Positions 5,375 to 6,604 of a stretch of DNA of 6,604 nucleotides are shown here, one piece after another. The position numbers were made by a program, and so were the translations under genes. The notes below the pieces were generated by a model. It saw nothing but the letters and a program-made list of their open reading frames with translations. It had not been told where the DNA came from and did not search any database. This DNA comes from Alphaproteobacteria bacterium (GTDB taxonomy: Bacteria > Pseudomonadota > Alphaproteobacteria > Rickettsiales > UBA3002): assembly GCA_021732545.1 (NCBI GenBank), contig JAKFUW010000272.1, positions 1-6,604 of the forward strand, given 5' to 3'. Positions within the stretch are counted from its first letter, which is position 1. Every line of letters begins with the position of its first letter.

Positions 5375-6604
5375 TTAAAGCTTCGCTTTCAGCAAATCGT
5401 TAAGCGCGGCGGGGTTGGCTTTGCCACCCGTTGCCTTCATCACTTGCCCCACAAAAAACCCGAACAATTTATCTTTGCCGGAACGATATTCAGCGAGCTT
5501 ATCGGGGTTGGCAGCGAACACCTCATCAATGGCGCGTTCAATCGCGCCCACATCGGTCACTTGTACCAAGCCTTCTTCTTGCACAATGATTGCGGCATCC
5601 TTTCCTGTTTCCACCATACGGTCGAGCACCGTTTTGGCGATTTTGCCAGAGATGGTTTCATCCGCAATCAACTTTAATAATCCATTAAAACTCTGCGGCG
5701 ATACGGGTGAATCCTCAATCGATTTACCCTCTTTATTCAAGCGACCAAAGAGTTCTGCCGTCACCCAATTCGATGCCAATTTGGGGTCGTTATCATTGGC
5801 TGCAATTTCAAAATATTCCGCCGAGGCTTTGTCTGCCGAAAGTACGCTCGCATCATAAGGCGAAAGCCCCATCTGCTCGATGTAGCGCGTCTTTTTTTGG
5901 TCAGGTAATTCTGGCAAGCTCATACGTATTTCATCGACAAATGCTTGCGTGATTTTGAGTGGTAATAAATCAGGATCGGGGAAGTAGCGATAATCATGCG
6001 CATCTTCTTTGCTGCGCATGGTGCGCGTTTCATTTTTCACGCTGTCAAATAGCCGTGTTTCCTGATCGATCACGCCGCCTGATTCGAGAATATCCACCTG
6101 GCGGCGCGCCTCATATTCAATTGCTTGCTGCACAAATTTCACCGAATTCACATTCTTGATTTCGCAGCGCGTGCCGAGTTTTTCGTCGCCCACGCGACGC
6201 ACTGACACATTCGCGTCGCAGCGCATGGATCCCTTTTCCATATCACCGTCGCAGGTGCCTAAATAACGCATGATGGAGCGCAGTTTTTTGAGATATAAAC
6301 CAGCCTCTTCGGGGGTGCGCATATCGGGTTCGGACACAATTTCCATCAACGCAATGCCCGCACGATTCAGATCAATAAAGCTATGTTTGGGAGAATGTTC
6401 GTGCAGCGATTTTCCAGCATCTTGCTCTAAGTGAATCCGCGTGACACCAATCTCACGCGTCGAGCCATCCGCCATATAGAGCGTGATGACGCCTTTGCCA
6501 ACAATCGGATCGAGGAACTGTGAAATCTGATAGCCTTGCGGCAAATCGGCATAGAAATAATTTTTACGGTCAAACACCGAAACCAGATTAATCGCGGCGT
6601 TAAT
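5375..6604 (-). CDS. gatB: GatB, subunit B of Asp/Glu-tRNA(Asn/Gln) amidotransferase (5' end beyond window)
   Basis: The fragment covers the last 409 residues of GatB, usually about 480; some 70-75 N-terminal residues lie past the right edge, and the frame stays open to the last base. GatB activates the glutamate or aspartate on misacylated tRNA(Gln) or tRNA(Asn) with ATP inside the GatCAB complex, which then amidates it using ammonia from GatA. Visible family blocks, in fragment numbering: VFDRKNYFYADLPQGYQISQ at 10-29, HLEQDAGK at 58-65, DLNRAGIALMEIVSEPD at 78-94, GSMRCDANVSVRR at 125-137, GTRCEIKNVNSVKF from 144, and HDYRYFPDPDLLPL from about 199. The last roughly 150 residues are the helical GatB/YqeY tail that binds the tRNA elbow. 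No frameshift or missing block is seen. The gene runs towards the NDUFS4-like gene with a 55-bp gap and no convincing terminator, so co-transcription is possible. gatC and gatA are not in view. Confidence 0.97.
   Translation of the reverse strand: MNAAINLVSVFDRKNYFYADLPQGYQISQFLDPIVGKGVITLYMADGSTREIGVTRIHLEQDAGKSLHEHSPKHSFIDLNRAGIALMEIVSEPDMRTPEEAGLYLKKLRSIMRYLGTCDGDMEKGSMRCDANVSVRRVGDEKLGTRCEIKNVNSVKFVQQAIEYEARRQVDILESGGVIDQETRLFDSVKNETRTMRSKEDAHDYRYFPDPDLLPLKITQAFVDEIRMSLPELPDQKKTRYIEQMGLSPYDASVLSADKASAEYFEIAANDNDPKLASNWVTAELFGRLNKEGKSIEDSPVSPQSFNGLLKLIADETISGKIAKTVLDRMVETGKDAAIIVQEEGLVQVTDVGAIERAIDEVFAANPDKLAEYRSGKDKLFGFFVGQVMKATGGKANPAALNDLLKAKL

Noticed and set aside
5377..5389. Small hairpin AAAGC-TTC-GCTTT at the end of gatB, possible terminator
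   Set aside because: Only 5 bp with a 3-base loop, rich in A/T, overlapping the stop codon, and with no T-run after it.
5415..5858. 147-residue open frame on the + strand
   Set aside because: Lies antisense to strongly conserved gatB and shows no recognisable protein features.

Overview
The window looks like chromosome from an alphaproteobacterium, probably one with Rickettsiales- or Holosporales-like features. Three things point there: a bacterial NDUFS4-type complex I accessory subunit, a DUF2610 domain protein (a family I associate with Rickettsia- and Wolbachia-like genomes), and a compact VirB6 followed by a VirB7-like lipoprotein at what looks like the end of a split type IV secretion (T4SS) operon. 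Base composition is moderate. I cannot name the genus.

Layout. On the + strand at the left, a VirB6/TrbL-type inner-membrane channel protein (88-1158) is followed by a 50-residue VirB7-like lipoprotein (1209-1361). That rightward unit ends by running stop-to-stop into a leftward EI24/CysZ-type membrane protein (1358-2047). Everything further right is on the - strand. Reading in the direction of transcription, from right to left, it is: a 3'-complete but 5'-truncated gatB (5375-6604); an NDUFS4-like gene (5011-5319); an 88-bp palindromic dispersed element (4916-5003); a candidate promoter (4864-4892); a DUF2610 protein with a long acidic and proline-repeat tail (4215-4826); a 673-residue soluble protein I do not recognise (2190-4211), starting 3 bp after the previous stop; a 142-bp spacer with a hairpin between 15-bp direct repeats; and the EI24 gene.

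How the genes may work together. VirB6 and the VirB7-like lipoprotein belong to the envelope part of a T4SS. The DUF2610 gene and the 673-residue gene look like a two-gene operon. The first has a very acidic tail with five EDxPxP-type repeats. The second has an arginine/glutamine-rich helix and a basic polyproline C-terminus, so direct binding between the two is a reasonable inference. Their closeness to T4SS genes raises, but does not show, a secretion-related role. gatB and the NDUFS4-like gene are housekeeping genes of translation and respiration.

The part most worth following is the DUF2610/673-residue pair. Next are the possible interrupted signal peptide before VirB6 and the two GTCAT...ATGAC palindromic elements, each lying just 3' of a leftward gene. 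No tRNA, rRNA, CRISPR array, transposase or insertion sequence was seen.
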